Shown: positions 1-9,212, numbered from the stretch's first letter. The stretch is DNA of 64,000 nt from JANOBD01 sp031411495 (GCA_031411495.1 JANOBD010000100.1:62001-126000), one strand, 5' to 3'. Translations and numbers: made by a program. The notes: generated by a model from the sequence alone, not told the origin.

Positions 1-2
1 TT

Positions 3-1208
3 CTGAAGCGCGATAAGATCGTGACGGAGAAGGAATCGGAAATCGGCGCTGCCCTCGAAGAACAGAAGCAGCGTCTGCTGCAGATCACCGGTCTGAGCGT
101 CGATCAGGCCCGCACAATGCTGCTCAAAATCATCGAGGACGATTCGAAGATCGAAGCCGGCGAAATCATCAAACGTTACGAAGAGCAGGCCGCCGAGGAA
201 GGCAAGGAAAAGGCACGCCTGATCATCCTGCAGGCGATCCAACGTTACGCCGCCGAGCAGACCAGCGATCACACCGTCAGCACGGTGGTGATCCCGGACG
301 ACGCGATGAAGGGCCGCGTGATCGGCCGCGAAGGTCGCAATATTCGCGCCTTCGAGAAGACGACAGGCGTTGATGTCATCATCGACGACACGCCGGGCGT
401 CGTCGTCGTGTCATGCTTCGATCCGGTCCGCCGCGAGATCGCGAGAATCAGTCTCGAACGACTCGTGCAGGACGGCCGCATCCATCCGGCCCGCATCGAG
501 GAACTCGTCACCCAGACGACCAAGGAGATGGAAGAAAACCTGATCAAGCTCGGCAAGGAAGCCAGCGAACGGGCACAGGTGATCAACATCAACAAGGCGA
601 TCCTGCCCATGCTCGGCCGGCTCGCGTACCGCACCAGCTACGGCCAGAACGTGCTGAAACACTCGATCGAAGTGGCGTACCTGGCGCAGGTAATGGCGGA
701 CGAACTCGGACTCGACGGAAACCTCGCCCGCCGCGCCGGCCTGCTGCACGACATCGGCAAGGCGATGGACCACGAAGTCGAAGGCGGCCACCCGCAGATC
801 GGGATGGAGTTCCTGAAGAAATTCAGCGAGGTGGAGGCCGTGCTGAATGCCGCCGCCGGCCACCACGGCGACGTCCCGCCAAGCACGCCGTACACGCCGC
901 TGATCATGGCGGCCGACGCGATCAGCGCATCGCGTCCCGGCGCGCGTCGCGAAAGCCTGGAGAAATACATCAAGCGCCTCAAGGAGCTCGAAGAACTCGC
1001 CACCAACTTCGAAGGCGTCCGCCAGGCCTACGCGATCCAGGCCGGCCGCGAGGTGCGCGTGATCGTCGACGCGCATCGTCTGGACGACCGCGCGAGTGTG
1101 AAGCTCGCGCGCGACATCTCCAAGAAGATCGAGAGCGATCTCACCTATCCGGGCGAGATCAAGGTAACCGTGTTGCGAGAAGTGAGGAGCGTGGAGTACG
1201 CGCGGTAA
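3..1208 (+). CDS. rny: Ribonuclease Y, 3' part (5' end outside window)
   Basis: RNase Y is a membrane-anchored endoribonuclease that starts mRNA decay. The frame is open from the window edge, so the N-terminal membrane anchor and much of the coiled coil lie upstream; about 400 of the usual ~520 residues are present. The visible part begins with a charged helical stretch. It continues with a KH domain whose GxxG loop reads GRVIGREG (near nt 312-335) and an HD phosphohydrolase domain with the metal-binding HD in LLHDIGK (near nt 741-761). The C-terminus (VREVRS-type end) is complete. A GTG at 21 is only an internal codon. The family assignment is secure; only the true start is unknown. Confidence 0.95.
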   Translation: MKRDKIVTEKESEIGAALEEQKQRLLQITGLSVDQARTMLLKIIEDDSKIEAGEIIKRYEEQAAEEGKEKARLIILQAIQRYAAEQTSDHTVSTVVIPDDAMKGRVIGREGRNIRAFEKTTGVDVIIDDTPGVVVVSCFDPVRREIARISLERLVQDGRIHPARIEELVTQTTKEMEENLIKLGKEASERAQVININKAILPMLGRLAYRTSYGQNVLKHSIEVAYLAQVMADELGLDGNLARRAGLLHDIGKAMDHEVEGGHPQIGMEFLKKFSEVEAVLNAAAGHHGDVPPSTPYTPLIMAADAISASRPGARRESLEKYIKRLKELEELATNFEGVRQAYAIQAGREVRVIVDAHRLDDRASVKLARDISKKIESDLTYPGEIKVTVLREVRSVEYAR

Positions 1209-1216
1209 ATACGACG

Positions 1217-1516
1217 ATGCCAAGTTTCGGAACGATTTCATTCGATCTTGAAATGGATGATGACATGTCCTTCGTCGAGGGCGTTTACCGCCTCGACGAA
1301 GGCGAATGGCGGATCTTCGTCTTTACTAGAGATAATGTTGCAGAGCATGTAGTTCGTGACAACCTTCGCTGGGATTCAGGCGTTTTCGGCATCAATGTTC
1401 GTTGGCCGCGAACCAGAAAGCTCGACAAGCCAGCTGTGCTGCGAGCATTGTCGGAACTGACCGGCGTCGAAGACTGGCGCGAACAGAACGGTCCAGACTC
1501 CATTACGTTGCGATAA
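1217..1516 (+). CDS. Small acidic hypothetical protein
   Basis: A 99-residue protein starting 8 bases after the rny stop, so it may be co-transcribed with rny. It has an acidic, aromatic N-terminus (MPSFGTISFDLEMDDD) and a mixed alpha/beta composition, with no signal peptide, membrane segment or recognised motif. ATG 1217 was chosen because the frame upstream overlaps the end of rny. I do not recognise a family. Codon use is like that of its neighbours, which supports a real gene. Confidence 0.6.
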   Translation: MPSFGTISFDLEMDDDMSFVEGVYRLDEGEWRIFVFTRDNVAEHVVRDNLRWDSGVFGINVRWPRTRKLDKPAVLRALSELTGVEDWREQNGPDSITLR

Positions 1517-1646
1517 AAGCGTAGTCACGCCGCACGAGACGCCCCACAGCCTGGTTCTCTCAGGCAAATGCTGATTGAAGTTGGATCGACCGCGTCATTG
1601 CATGATTGCTGCGCGGAGTTCCTGTACTGCAAAATGAAGGTGTGCC

Positions 1647-2096
1647 ATGACGACTGGTCCCGCCTCTGTAATCATTCAATGTCCGAAGTGCGGCACGAAA
1701 AACCGCGTGTCGGCCGAGCAGTGGGAAAAGACGCCCGTCTGCGGCAAGTGCAAGGCTCCGCTGCCGGCGCATGCCGAGCCGATCGAAGTCACCGATCAGA
1801 ACTTCGGTGAACTCATCGTGAAATCGTCCCTGCCCGTGCTTCTGGACATGTGGGCGCCGTGGTGTGGCCCGTGCCGGATGGTCGCGCCGATGATCGAGAA
1901 ACTCGCCGCCGAATATGCCGGCCGCGTGCGCGTGGGCAAGTTGAACACCGATTCGAACCCCGCAACGGCCTCGCGGTTCCGCATCGACAGCATCCCGACG
2001 CTCCTGATCTTCAGGGGTGGCCGCGAGGTCGACCGTATCGTCGGCCTCGCACCGATCGAGGACGTTCGACGGCGCCTCGAATCGGTTGCGCCCTAA
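1647..2096 (+). CDS. trxC: Thioredoxin with N-terminal zinc ribbon (TrxC/Trx2 type)
   Basis: Cytoplasmic dithiol-disulfide oxidoreductase of 149 residues. Two CxxC pairs at residues 12/15 and 32/35 form the N-terminal zinc ribbon typical of thioredoxin-2. The thioredoxin fold follows, with the active site WCGPC at 72-76 and the conserved cis-proline segment (DSIPTLLIF). Thioredoxin-2 proteins are usually about 140-150 residues, so this is full length. It stands alone between the small acidic gene and the ArsR block. Symbol by domain order; it could also be named thioredoxin 2. Confidence 0.9.
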   Translation: MTTGPASVIIQCPKCGTKNRVSAEQWEKTPVCGKCKAPLPAHAEPIEVTDQNFGELIVKSSLPVLLDMWAPWCGPCRMVAPMIEKLAAEYAGRVRVGKLNTDSNPATASRFRIDSIPTLLIFRGGREVDRIVGLAPIEDVRRRLESVAP

Positions 2097-2143
2097 TCCC
2101 ATTCCGCATCCGGAATTCTACAAAACGCAAAGATCGTGCTGGA

Positions 2144-2165
2144 CATATTCCGATATTGGAATATG
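2144..2165. promoter_or_regulatory. Palindromic operator upstream of ArsR-type gene
   Basis: A perfect 8-base inverted repeat (CATATTCC, 6-base spacer GATATT, GGAATATG) ends 8 bases before the ATG of the ArsR-family gene. Size and position fit the autoregulatory operators of ArsR-family repressors. A second, shorter inverted repeat containing the same ATTCC/GGAAT core lies at 2101-2116 (ATTCCG, CATC, CGGAAT). Binding is inferred. Confidence 0.65.
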
Positions 2166-2173
2166 ATGGACGC

Positions 2174-2539
2174 ATGGCCCGTTCGCCCACCACGCTCGAC
2201 CCGTTCAACGCGCTCGCCGAGGCAAAGCGCCGGCAGATCCTCGAAAAACTCGCCGGGCGAGAAATGACCGTGAACAAGCTCGTCCTCGAACTCGGCTGGC
2301 CGCAGCCCGTGGTGTCGAAGCACCTGGGCGTGCTCAGACAAGTAGGCCTCGTGAGCGCCGAGCGCCGGAGCCGCGAACAGGTGTATCGAATGAACGCAGG
2401 ACCCCTCAAACCCCTCCACGACTGGCTCGGCACGTTCGAGCGGTTCTGGACCGACCATCTTCACGACATCAAACAACGCGCCGAGGCGATGGCCCGCAGC
2501 GCGGAAACCAAACCCCCATCCGACCAGGAGCCAATATGA
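2174..2539 (+). CDS. ArsR-family winged-helix transcriptional regulator
   Basis: A 121-residue DNA-binding repressor. The HTH core spans roughly residues 8-75, with the recognition helix around 45-58 (VVSKHLGVLRQVGLV) and a wing after it (SAERRSREQVYRM). No arsenic-type cysteine pair is visible, so it belongs to the metal-independent ArsR group often paired with SRPBCC proteins. ATG 2174 was chosen because the HTH begins soon after and the operator-like palindrome ends just upstream. The stop overlaps the next start (ATGA), so it is translationally coupled to the SRPBCC gene. Confidence 0.9.
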   Translation: MARSPTTLDPFNALAEAKRRQILEKLAGREMTVNKLVLELGWPQPVVSKHLGVLRQVGLVSAERRSREQVYRMNAGPLKPLHDWLGTFERFWTDHLHDIKQRAEAMARSAETKPPSDQEPI

Positions 2540-2979
2540 CGACGATCGACACTTCGCTGCAACGGTTCATCCTCAACATCGAAAAGGAAATCGAGATCCG
2601 CGCGCCTGCGGACATCGTCTTCAAGGCGATCCTCGAACAATCGTCGCTTCAACCCGGCGGCGACGGCAAGCCGATGGGCCTCAGGCTCGAGCCGTGGCCT
2701 GGCGGACGGTGGTACCGCGACACCGGCAACAACACCGGCCACCTCTGGGGCCATGTGCAGGTCATCAAGCCTCCCAGAGTGCTCGAGATCAGCGGCCCGA
2801 TGATGATGTCGTACCCCGTCACCAACCATGTTCAGTACAAGCTCACGCAGACCGGCGACACGACCCGCCTCGACTTCAAGCACCGCGCGTTCGGCCTGAT
2901 CGAGGCCGACCACCGCGAAGGCGTCGATCGCGGTTGGCAGATCTTTATCGAAGCCGTTCGCGACCTCGCAACACGCTGA
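2536..2979 (+). CDS. SRPBCC/AHSA1-domain protein
   Basis: A 147-residue START/Bet v1-like protein. The N-terminal strand pattern (IEKEIEIRAPADIVFKAI) and the final helix with W-x-x-F fit the Aha1/AHSA1 family of small-ligand-binding proteins. It overlaps the ArsR-type gene by four bases. ArsR-SRPBCC pairs are common, and the regulator probably responds to a condition handled by this protein. The ligand cannot be read from the sequence. Confidence 0.85.
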   Translation: MTTIDTSLQRFILNIEKEIEIRAPADIVFKAILEQSSLQPGGDGKPMGLRLEPWPGGRWYRDTGNNTGHLWGHVQVIKPPRVLEISGPMMMSYPVTNHVQYKLTQTGDTTRLDFKHRAFGLIEADHREGVDRGWQIFIEAVRDLATR

Positions 2980-3147
2980 AGATCCATCGGCGCCGCGCGT
3001 CATCGGAACTCTCACAAGACCTGCACTGCGTGGCATCGCGGGTGGTCCATCCCGAGTTGAAATTGAAGCATCGATGTGCCGTGCGATCTTGTTCGATCGC
3101 GCTCATCGACACCGATCTTGTTCACCCATTTCTCCCAGGAGAACTCC

Positions 3148-3669
3148 ATGAATCCATCCACTCTCATTCAGTTGTTCGGCTTTCAGCGCTGGTACCTCTC
3201 GGCGTTGGTCGACGACGTGGCCGATGCGCGATTCGCCGACCAATTCGGCCCGGTAGTGAACCATCCCGCGTGGCAGACCGGACATCTCGCGGTCGTGATG
3301 GATCTCGCTGCCCAGTTGCTCGGCGAGAAGGCGATCCTCGATGCGTCGTGGAAGCGCCGGTTCGATCGAGGCACGACGCCGACTCCACGACGCGCCGACT
3401 ATCCCGGCAAAGCCGAATTGCTCGCGACGCTGGACGAGCGCCGGGCCGCGGTCGTCAGCACCTGCGAATCGCTGGGTGATGAAGACTGGAACAAGCCGCA
3501 CGGAATTGCGGGAATCGATCAGTTCCTGCCCGGCCTGCTCGGCTGCATGCACCTTCTGATGATTTCCCACGAGAGCAACCACCTCGGCCAGCTCGCCACC
3601 TGGCGGCGTGCCGCCGGATTGCCAATGGCGCTATCGGCTCGCGAACCCGTAACCGCAAATGCGGTGTAG
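3148..3669 (+). CDS. DinB/YfiT-like four-helix protein
   Basis: A 173-residue member of the DinB superfamily, metal-binding four-helix bundles that include thiol-dependent transferases. Candidate metal-binding histidines are in HPAWQTGHLA and in the late motif HESNHLGQL. A good ribosome binding site (AGGAG) ends about 6 bases before ATG 3148, so the longer reading from 3076 is unlikely. It follows the ArsR-SRPBCC pair by about 170 bases and is plausibly part of the same stress-response group. The substrate is unknown. Confidence 0.85.
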   Translation: MNPSTLIQLFGFQRWYLSALVDDVADARFADQFGPVVNHPAWQTGHLAVVMDLAAQLLGEKAILDASWKRRFDRGTTPTPRRADYPGKAELLATLDERRAAVVSTCESLGDEDWNKPHGIAGIDQFLPGLLGCMHLLMISHESNHLGQLATWRRAAGLPMALSAREPVTANAV

Positions 3670-3873
3670 CGGACAGCAGTCCAGCTCAGCAATGCGTTCT
3701 CGCGGGCGTCGCGCTTCTCGCCGACGAGAAAGAAATCACGCGCCGGTGCGACGAGCTCCAGTCGTGGCTGCTCGCAACGCGTAGCGCCAATTCCGATTGC
3801 CGGCAGCAGAGTCGCCAGGAGACTCTCGCTGCATCGATTGGGGATTGTTTCTTACCGGCGTATTCTTCACGCG

Positions 3874-4434
3874 ATGCAGCTCGTATTCATCCATGGTCCG
3901 GCCGCGTCGGGCAAGCTCACCGTCGGCCGAGAACTCTCGACGCTTGCCGGACTGCGACTCTTCCACAACCACCTCGTCGTGGATGCGCTGCTGGCTGTGT
4001 TTCCCTTCGGCAGCGACCCGTTCGTGCGACTCCGCGAGCAGATCTGGCTCGACGTCTTCGCGGAGGCGGCGCGGCAGGATCTGTCGCTCATTTTTACATT
4101 CACTCCAGAGCCGACGGTGAGTGCCGACTTTCCGGAAGAGGTGGTCCGCGTCGTCGAGCCCCACGGCGGGATCGTCCGCTTTGTTGAACTCACGTGCCCG
4201 GTCGACGAGATTGAACGCCGGATCGAGAACCCTTCGCGTGCCGAGTTCCACAAGCTGCGTTCGCTCGTGACGCTTCGCGAGATTCGCCAGCGGGAGGTCG
4301 GCCAGACGCGGCCGACGCCGCTCGCGGATGTGACGATCGACACGAGCCAGTGGACACCCGCCGAGTCGGCGCGGCAGATCGCGACGGCATTCTCGCTGCC
4401 GGTTTCGGAATCGGAACACGATCCGCGTTCGTAA
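3874..4434 (+). CDS. P-loop kinase-like ATPase
   Basis: A 186-residue protein with a Walker A loop at residues 8-14 (GPAASGK) right at the N-terminus, as in small-molecule kinases of the shikimate/gluconate/AAA_33 type. It contains an HNH-like LFHNHLVVDALL segment and a late Arg-rich lid region. ATG 3874 begins just before the first beta strand. The substrate cannot be deduced. It is convergent with the next gene, with only about 40 bases between their ends. Confidence 0.75.
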   Translation: MQLVFIHGPAASGKLTVGRELSTLAGLRLFHNHLVVDALLAVFPFGSDPFVRLREQIWLDVFAEAARQDLSLIFTFTPEPTVSADFPEEVVRVVEPHGGIVRFVELTCPVDEIERRIENPSRAEFHKLRSLVTLREIRQREVGQTRPTPLADVTIDTSQWTPAESARQIATAFSLPVSESEHDPRS

Positions 4435-4477
4435 ATCGATCGCGACGAATCGCGTTGACGCCGGCGCTTCGGACCGA

Positions 4478-5662
4478 TCAACGACGACGTCGTGACGGGA
4501 TCGCAACGGCGCAGCCGATGAGTGCCATCGGCTCCGGCACGAGGCGCTGCGCCATCGCCCAGTCGGATGCGAACGCGCTACCACCGATCAGGGCCGGAGC
4601 ACGCGGCACGTAGTTCTGTGCAAGCGAGAGCAGGTCGTCGAAATTGACGACGCCGTCGGCGTTGAAGTCGCCGCTGAACCAGGTGGCAGGATTGCCTTCG
4701 GTCGGCGACACGTTGTAGTTCTGAGCAAGCTTGAGCAGGTCGTCGAAATCGACATCCCAGTCGAGGTCGGTATCGCCGCGCGGGGCGCCGGCCGCATCCG
4801 CGACCGTCGCCATCGGCAATACATCGGCAGGCGTGAGGTTGATCGAAGTCGCGATCGCGTCGAGCGCGCCGCTCTGGGCGAGCTTCGTGGCGGTCGGGCC
4901 GTGGATCGCGCCGTAAAGGGTCAGCGCGATCAGCAGTTCGCCACGATTGTTCGCGTGGTAGTACTCGTTGGCATAGATCGTGGTGGGCCAGTTGAGGAGG
5001 CCAAACGCGTCGCCGATTCCCGCGTACCGGGCCGAATCCGCGCCATCGGCGGTATTCAGATTACGGAAGAGCTGTCGGTAGCTGGTGGCGATTTCGGTTT
5101 GCATCGCGGCAGGATTGGCAAACGGCGTCGGGTAGAAACCCGTGATGTTCTCGTTGCGCGCCCAAGTTTCGAAAAGAACCGCCTTGGCGGCCGGGTTACT
5201 GGCGCGGATCGTGTCGAAGATCGCCTGTCCGCTGCTGAGGAAATTCGACGGGTTGCCCATCGTGGTCGTGGCCTCGATGGAGTTGCCTTGCATGACGACG
5301 TAATCCCACGTCTCGCCTTCGGGAAGCGCGTCGGTAGCGAGATATGCCACAGACTGGTCACCGGTGTTCTGCAGGTGTGCCTGAAAGCTGTAGCCGCTGG
5401 TGATGCGACGGTAGAACGTCCCCGTAGGCTTCCCGGCCGCGGTCTCGATACCCGTCAGCAATGCCGGAACGTCTTTGGGGTAGTAACTTCCCGTGAAGCT
5501 GTTGCCGAAGAAAAGATAGTTGGGATGCTCTGCCGATGCGCGGGCCGACCCTGCGCAGGCAGCGACGAGTGTCAGCGTTCCCGCGAGAATTCCCCGAACG
5601 AAAGTGGTCCCAGATAACGGCGTTCCCGTTGGCGGGACCGCGCCCTTCAGTTTCTGAATCAT
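4478..5662 (-). CDS. Secreted SGNH/DUF4886-like protein with dockerin and PEP-CTERM
   Basis: A 394-residue exported protein. It has a hydrophobic signal peptide (about residues 21-42) and then the motif FFGNSFT at 51-57, typical of DUF4886, an SGNH-hydrolase relative that keeps a nucleophile-like serine. Two calcium-binding dockerin type I repeats follow (DLDWDVDFDDLLKLAQNY and DFNADGVVNFDDLLSLAQNY). The C-terminal PEP-CTERM signal starts at VPEP, about residue 375, and ends RRRR. ATG 5662 is preferred over the TTG at 5677. It is probably an esterase-like enzyme anchored or processed at the envelope. Confidence 0.8.
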   Translation of the reverse strand: MIQKLKGAVPPTGTPLSGTTFVRGILAGTLTLVAACAGSARASAEHPNYLFFGNSFTGSYYPKDVPALLTGIETAAGKPTGTFYRRITSGYSFQAHLQNTGDQSVAYLATDALPEGETWDYVVMQGNSIEATTTMGNPSNFLSSGQAIFDTIRASNPAAKAVLFETWARNENITGFYPTPFANPAAMQTEIATSYRQLFRNLNTADGADSARYAGIGDAFGLLNWPTTIYANEYYHANNRGELLIALTLYGAIHGPTATKLAQSGALDAIATSINLTPADVLPMATVADAAGAPRGDTDLDWDVDFDDLLKLAQNYNVSPTEGNPATWFSGDFNADGVVNFDDLLSLAQNYVPRAPALIGGSAFASDWAMAQRLVPEPMALIGCAVAIPSRRRR

Positions 5663-6015
5663 GAACAGTGAACTCAAGTTAAGTGAAACCTCGTTTGATT
5701 CCCGGTCATACGAAGTTTGTCAGTCGCATGCTCGGATCGTCCTTGGTGTTGATTTTTGCACACACGATTGGCACCTCGCCAAATGTCTGGAGTGCCTCCG
5801 GCTCGATTCCGTTACGCCGGTCGTCCCATCATAGACTCCGCAGTGTCGCGGACAATTTCCGTTAGATGCTTTTTGTCTCGACGTCTGAAGAAGTACTCAT
5901 GCGGCCATGGAATTGCTTACGTCGACGGTATGAATCTGGATGTAGGTAAAGCGAAGAAGCTCATGGCATGATGCCATGAGCTTCGATGTACGCTTCATCT
6001 GCCTGTCACATCGGC
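5663..6015. other. Intergenic stretch without a gene
   Basis: About 350 bases between a divergent promoter region for the SGNH-like gene and the end of the coiled-coil gene. The only short frames lack coding character. The notable content is the perfect hairpin at 5956-5984, listed separately. No tRNA or known RNA element was recognised. Confidence 0.5.
5956..5984 (-). terminator. Perfect 13-bp hairpin after the coiled-coil gene
   Basis: Arms GAAGCTCATGGCA and TGCCATGAGCTTC with a three-base loop lie 32 bases beyond the stop of the minus-strand gene ending at 6016. The stem is followed on the minus strand by TTCGCTTTACC, a weak T-tract. It is probably an intrinsic terminator or an mRNA 3'-end stabiliser. 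Confidence 0.6.
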
Positions 6016-7446
6016 TCAGCGCGCCGCTTCGGTGTAGTAGCCGATCAGGTACAGGAAACGGGTCTGATTAAGGATTGGGATGTTGAGCGCGTTCGCCTTG
6101 GCCTTCACCTCGGTGTAGGTGTCGAGCGCCTGCTCAGCCTGTTCTTTCTGGAACGCCTTTTCCGGCTCGCTGGTGAGTTCTTCCTGCGAATAAGTCGGAA
6201 CGACCGGTTCTTCGCCGAGGACGACGAAGTCGGTCTTGGTGTTGATCTGGTCGACAATGTTTGCGCCCCAGCCGCTGATGAGCCGCTTGACGATTTCGGT
6301 GTCGCGATCGTTGGCATCGCCGGCGTAGTCGAGATTGAACTTGCCGAAGACGTAGAAGTTGAACTTCACGTTCCGGTCGTAGACGACATTCAGGATCGGA
6401 TCGCCTTCCGTAATCGTCTGTCCTGGCGAGACGCGGACGACGCGGCACTCGCTGATGCCCTGCTGTGGTGAGATCACTTCGATCGACGCCTTGCCCTTGA
6501 GCAGGCGATCATCCGCGGGGTTATCGCCGGTGACGTGCGGCGCGCCGAGCTTATCGAACACTTCGAAGGTCATGCCCGGGGCGATCTGATCGCCGCGGCC
6601 GAGGTTGATGAAGACGCGATCCGTGCCCGGTGTACGCGTGATTTCGCCGTCGGCGGCGGTGAGGATCTGGTTCGTCGGCACACGATACTTGGCGCGTTCG
6701 GCATTCGCTTCATCCAGCTGCGTCTGAAGAGCCGCTTTCTCCTGTTGAAGCTGAACGATTCGCTCGTTGTTGGTCTGATCGCTCTTCAGAAACTCTGAGT
6801 TCTTGTTGACCAACTGGTCTTCGCGGTCTTTCAGCTGAGCATCTTTCGAGCTGGCGTATGCATCAGCCGTCTTCTGGCTTTCGGTCATTTCCGCTGTGGC
6901 GGATGCAACCTTTTCGTCGGACACCTTCATGATCGCGGCCTTCTCGGCGAGCGCGGCGTTCATGGCATCGTTCGCAGCCTTCACTTCATCGCCCATGGCG
7001 GTGATCTTGGCGTTCTGCGCTGCGACCAGGTCGGTCATGCCCTTGAGGGCCCCGGCGAGCGTGCCCGGGAGGGCGGCCCCGTTGCCCGCGGCAGCTTGAG
7101 CGGCCTTGATCGCGTTTTCGGCGTCGGTCCGCGCCTTGCGTTCGTCGTTGCTTCCGCCCACCAGTGTCGCCAACTCATTCTTCTGCGCGACGGCGACGTC
7201 CAGCAGCTTCATGCCCTGGTAACTGCTCGTGGCCGCTTCTTTGAGCGCGGCGACATTTGCGCCGCTCAGGTCGGCCTTGCCGAGCACTTCGGTGAAGCTC
7301 TTTTCAGTCGACTCGAGCGCCGTCTGCGCCTTGTTCGCCTGGGCGAAGCTGATGAAGCCCCAGATCAGTGAGCCGAGTGCGACGATCGTCGCGACGATCG
7401 ACCAGACGACCAGGCCGTTTTTTGAGCCGGAAGATGATGGTGTCAT
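6016..7446 (-). CDS. Membrane-anchored coiled-coil protein of unknown function
   Basis: A 476-residue protein with a single N-terminal membrane segment (about residues 11-33). A long Ala/Lys/Glu-rich coiled coil follows (roughly residues 34-250). The C-terminal part is a compact, beta-rich domain with phrases such as DRVFINLGRGDQIAPGMTFEV, resembling domains that follow coiled coils in envelope proteins. GGAGG sits 8 bases before ATG 7446, which is better than the upstream ATG at 7470. I do not recognise a named family. The topology suggests an anchor with its domain outside the cytoplasm. Confidence 0.75.
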   Translation of the reverse strand: MTPSSSGSKNGLVVWSIVATIVALGSLIWGFISFAQANKAQTALESTEKSFTEVLGKADLSGANVAALKEAATSSYQGMKLLDVAVAQKNELATLVGGSNDERKARTDAENAIKAAQAAAGNGAALPGTLAGALKGMTDLVAAQNAKITAMGDEVKAANDAMNAALAEKAAIMKVSDEKVASATAEMTESQKTADAYASSKDAQLKDREDQLVNKNSEFLKSDQTNNERIVQLQQEKAALQTQLDEANAERAKYRVPTNQILTAADGEITRTPGTDRVFINLGRGDQIAPGMTFEVFDKLGAPHVTGDNPADDRLLKGKASIEVISPQQGISECRVVRVSPGQTITEGDPILNVVYDRNVKFNFYVFGKFNLDYAGDANDRDTEIVKRLISGWGANIVDQINTKTDFVVLGEEPVVPTYSQEELTSEPEKAFQKEQAEQALDTYTEVKAKANALNIPILNQTRFLYLIGYYTEAAR

Positions 7447-7678
7447 GGATGAACCTCCAAGGTGGTACAAGCCAGCGTCAAAGACACCGGCCCGGCCGCT
7501 CTTTTTTGAGCGACGAGAAGCGATGAACCTACCTAAATACCGCGTGCGTTGCCAGTTCCCGCCGAAGCCGCGTCAGCGGCATTCAGAACCGGCGCTTGGC
7601 GAAATTGTGGGAAACCAGACCTTTCCGCGGGCAACAACCCCTCACGAGCCTCTCTTTACTTATTATGATACGCAAGCG

Positions 7679-8290
7679 ATGCGCCTCTGGTTCAGCCCAT
7701 TACGCAAGCCGGCTCCGTTCCAGTTCCTGGAACCGGGTACGCTGATCGACCGGACTCTCGAGCTGGTTGAGCCGGCGATTCGCTGGATTGATCCAGTGCT
7801 TGCGACGCTTTCGTCTCCGGCGAGCATCGGCGATCCCTCCGCGCACATGACGCGGAACGACCTGTTGCGATTCGTCGATCGCTACCCGCGTGGCCGCGAG
7901 CAGCCTAATCCCCTGCTCGGCCGCGTTCCAGCGTATACCTTTTGGATGCGTTTACGCGGCGGCGTTCCGGTGGAAATGGCGGGCGCCATTTCACTTCGCA
8001 TCGGGCAGACCGATGATCTTCGTCGCTATCTGGGCCACATCGGTTACGGCGTCTATCCGCCGGCGCGCGGGCAACATCTGGCCGAGCGCGCGACTCGATT
8101 GCTTCTGCCATTGGCACGGGCTCACGGCCTTACGGAGCTCTGGATCACCGCAAACCCAGACAACATCCCGTCTCGCCGGACCTGCGAGCGACTCGGTGCG
8201 TCCCTCATAGATGTCGTTGATTTGCCGATTACCCACCCCTTGTTTTTGCGCGGAGACCGGCGCAAATGCAGGTACAAAATCAATTTATGA
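7679..8290 (+). CDS. GNAT-family N-acetyltransferase
   Basis: A protein of about 203 residues. The C-terminal half has the GNAT pattern: an acceptor strand (YLGHIGYGVYPPARGQ), the helix A region (LAERATRLLLPLARAHGL), then ITANPDNIPSRRTCERLGA, the acetyl-CoA-binding N-x-x-S-x-x-x-x-x-x-x-G-A segment seen in RimJ-like enzymes. The frame is open further upstream, and ATG 7523 is a second candidate start; 7679 is chosen because the sequence before it is low in family character. The substrate is unknown. Confidence 0.75.
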   Translation: MRLWFSPLRKPAPFQFLEPGTLIDRTLELVEPAIRWIDPVLATLSSPASIGDPSAHMTRNDLLRFVDRYPRGREQPNPLLGRVPAYTFWMRLRGGVPVEMAGAISLRIGQTDDLRRYLGHIGYGVYPPARGQHLAERATRLLLPLARAHGLTELWITANPDNIPSRRTCERLGASLIDVVDLPITHPLFLRGDRRKCRYKINL

Positions 8291-8430
8291 TTTTCTCATC
8301 GCCCGAACGCAATGGGATTTAATCTTCAACTCGCAATTGTCGGCCCCTCGATAAGTTCTATAAGAGTTTCATCAATTCGGCTCCATGAGCGGTTGGAAAG
8401 CTTCAGGAACCTTTTTCAAGGGAGAAGTCG

Positions 8431-9174
8431 ATGTTCACTTCATCGTCAACTTATCGGACGAGTCGTGCTTTTACGCTGGTCGAGCTATTGGTTGTGATTG
8501 GCATCATCGGCCTGATCATCGCGATCCTGCTGCCGTCATTGGCCAAGGCGCGGGAACAGGCCAAGGCGACCGCCTGCGCCTCGCAACTTCGTCAACTCGG
8601 CTTGGGGCTGATGATCTACTCGCAGGCCAATGCCGGCAGCCTCCCTGCATGGTCGGGCTGGCATACGATCGGCGGCCCGGGAAATTTCGCGCCGGATGAG
8701 CCCGGCCCGGCTTGGACCGAAGAGCTCGAACGTTCTTATGTCGCCGCCGACAACAACATCTTCAACTGCCCGAGCTTCCCGGCCGACCGGAAGATCAACT
8801 ACTTCCTTAACGCCAGCTACAGCTATGCGTCCGGCCTCCGGCACAGCTTCAAGCTCTCAGAGGTGAAGCTCGGCTCGCGATTCGTCCTCTCCGGCGACTG
8901 CACGCAGGCGAGCCTCTACCCGTTCCCCTTCGGCATCAGCAACAGCCCCGAAGACGACGCCGATAAGGACGACGCGACCCAGTCCGGCGTCGTCTGGCGC
9001 GATCAGCCCGGCGGCATCAACATCCACAAGCTCGGCAACAACCTCCTCTTTGCGGATGGTCACGTGCAGATCTACGCCAAGTTCATGCCTCAGGAGATCA
9101 CTTTCCACGCGAAGCAGATGATGAGCTGGGAACAGGTGGATGAACTGCGCAAGGAGACGTACCCGGGTGGTTGA
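8431..9174 (+). CDS. Type II/IV pseudopilin-like protein (planctomycetal prepilin, H-x9-DG type)
   Basis: A 247-residue protein with a prepilin N-terminus: short basic leader, cleavage expected before FTLVELLVVIG, then a hydrophobic helix. The globular part ends with NNLLFADGHVQ, the DG-containing motif of the large planctomycetal DUF1559-like family. GGGAGAAG precedes ATG 8431. Such proteins are exported through a type II secretion-like machine and may be surface pseudopilins. A second member lies at 28331-29434. Confidence 0.85.
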   Translation: MFTSSSTYRTSRAFTLVELLVVIGIIGLIIAILLPSLAKAREQAKATACASQLRQLGLGLMIYSQANAGSLPAWSGWHTIGGPGNFAPDEPGPAWTEELERSYVAADNNIFNCPSFPADRKINYFLNASYSYASGLRHSFKLSEVKLGSRFVLSGDCTQASLYPFPFGISNSPEDDADKDDATQSGVVWRDQPGGINIHKLGNNLLFADGHVQIYAKFMPQEITFHAKQMMSWEQVDELRKETYPGG

Positions 9175-9212
9175 AGGATCGGGCGCACGTTCGATAGGTT
9201 GATAAACGATGC

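Noticed and set aside
411..1241. Long minus-strand frame opposite rny
   Set aside because: Shadow of the GC-rich coding strand; rny is certain and the antisense product has no motif.
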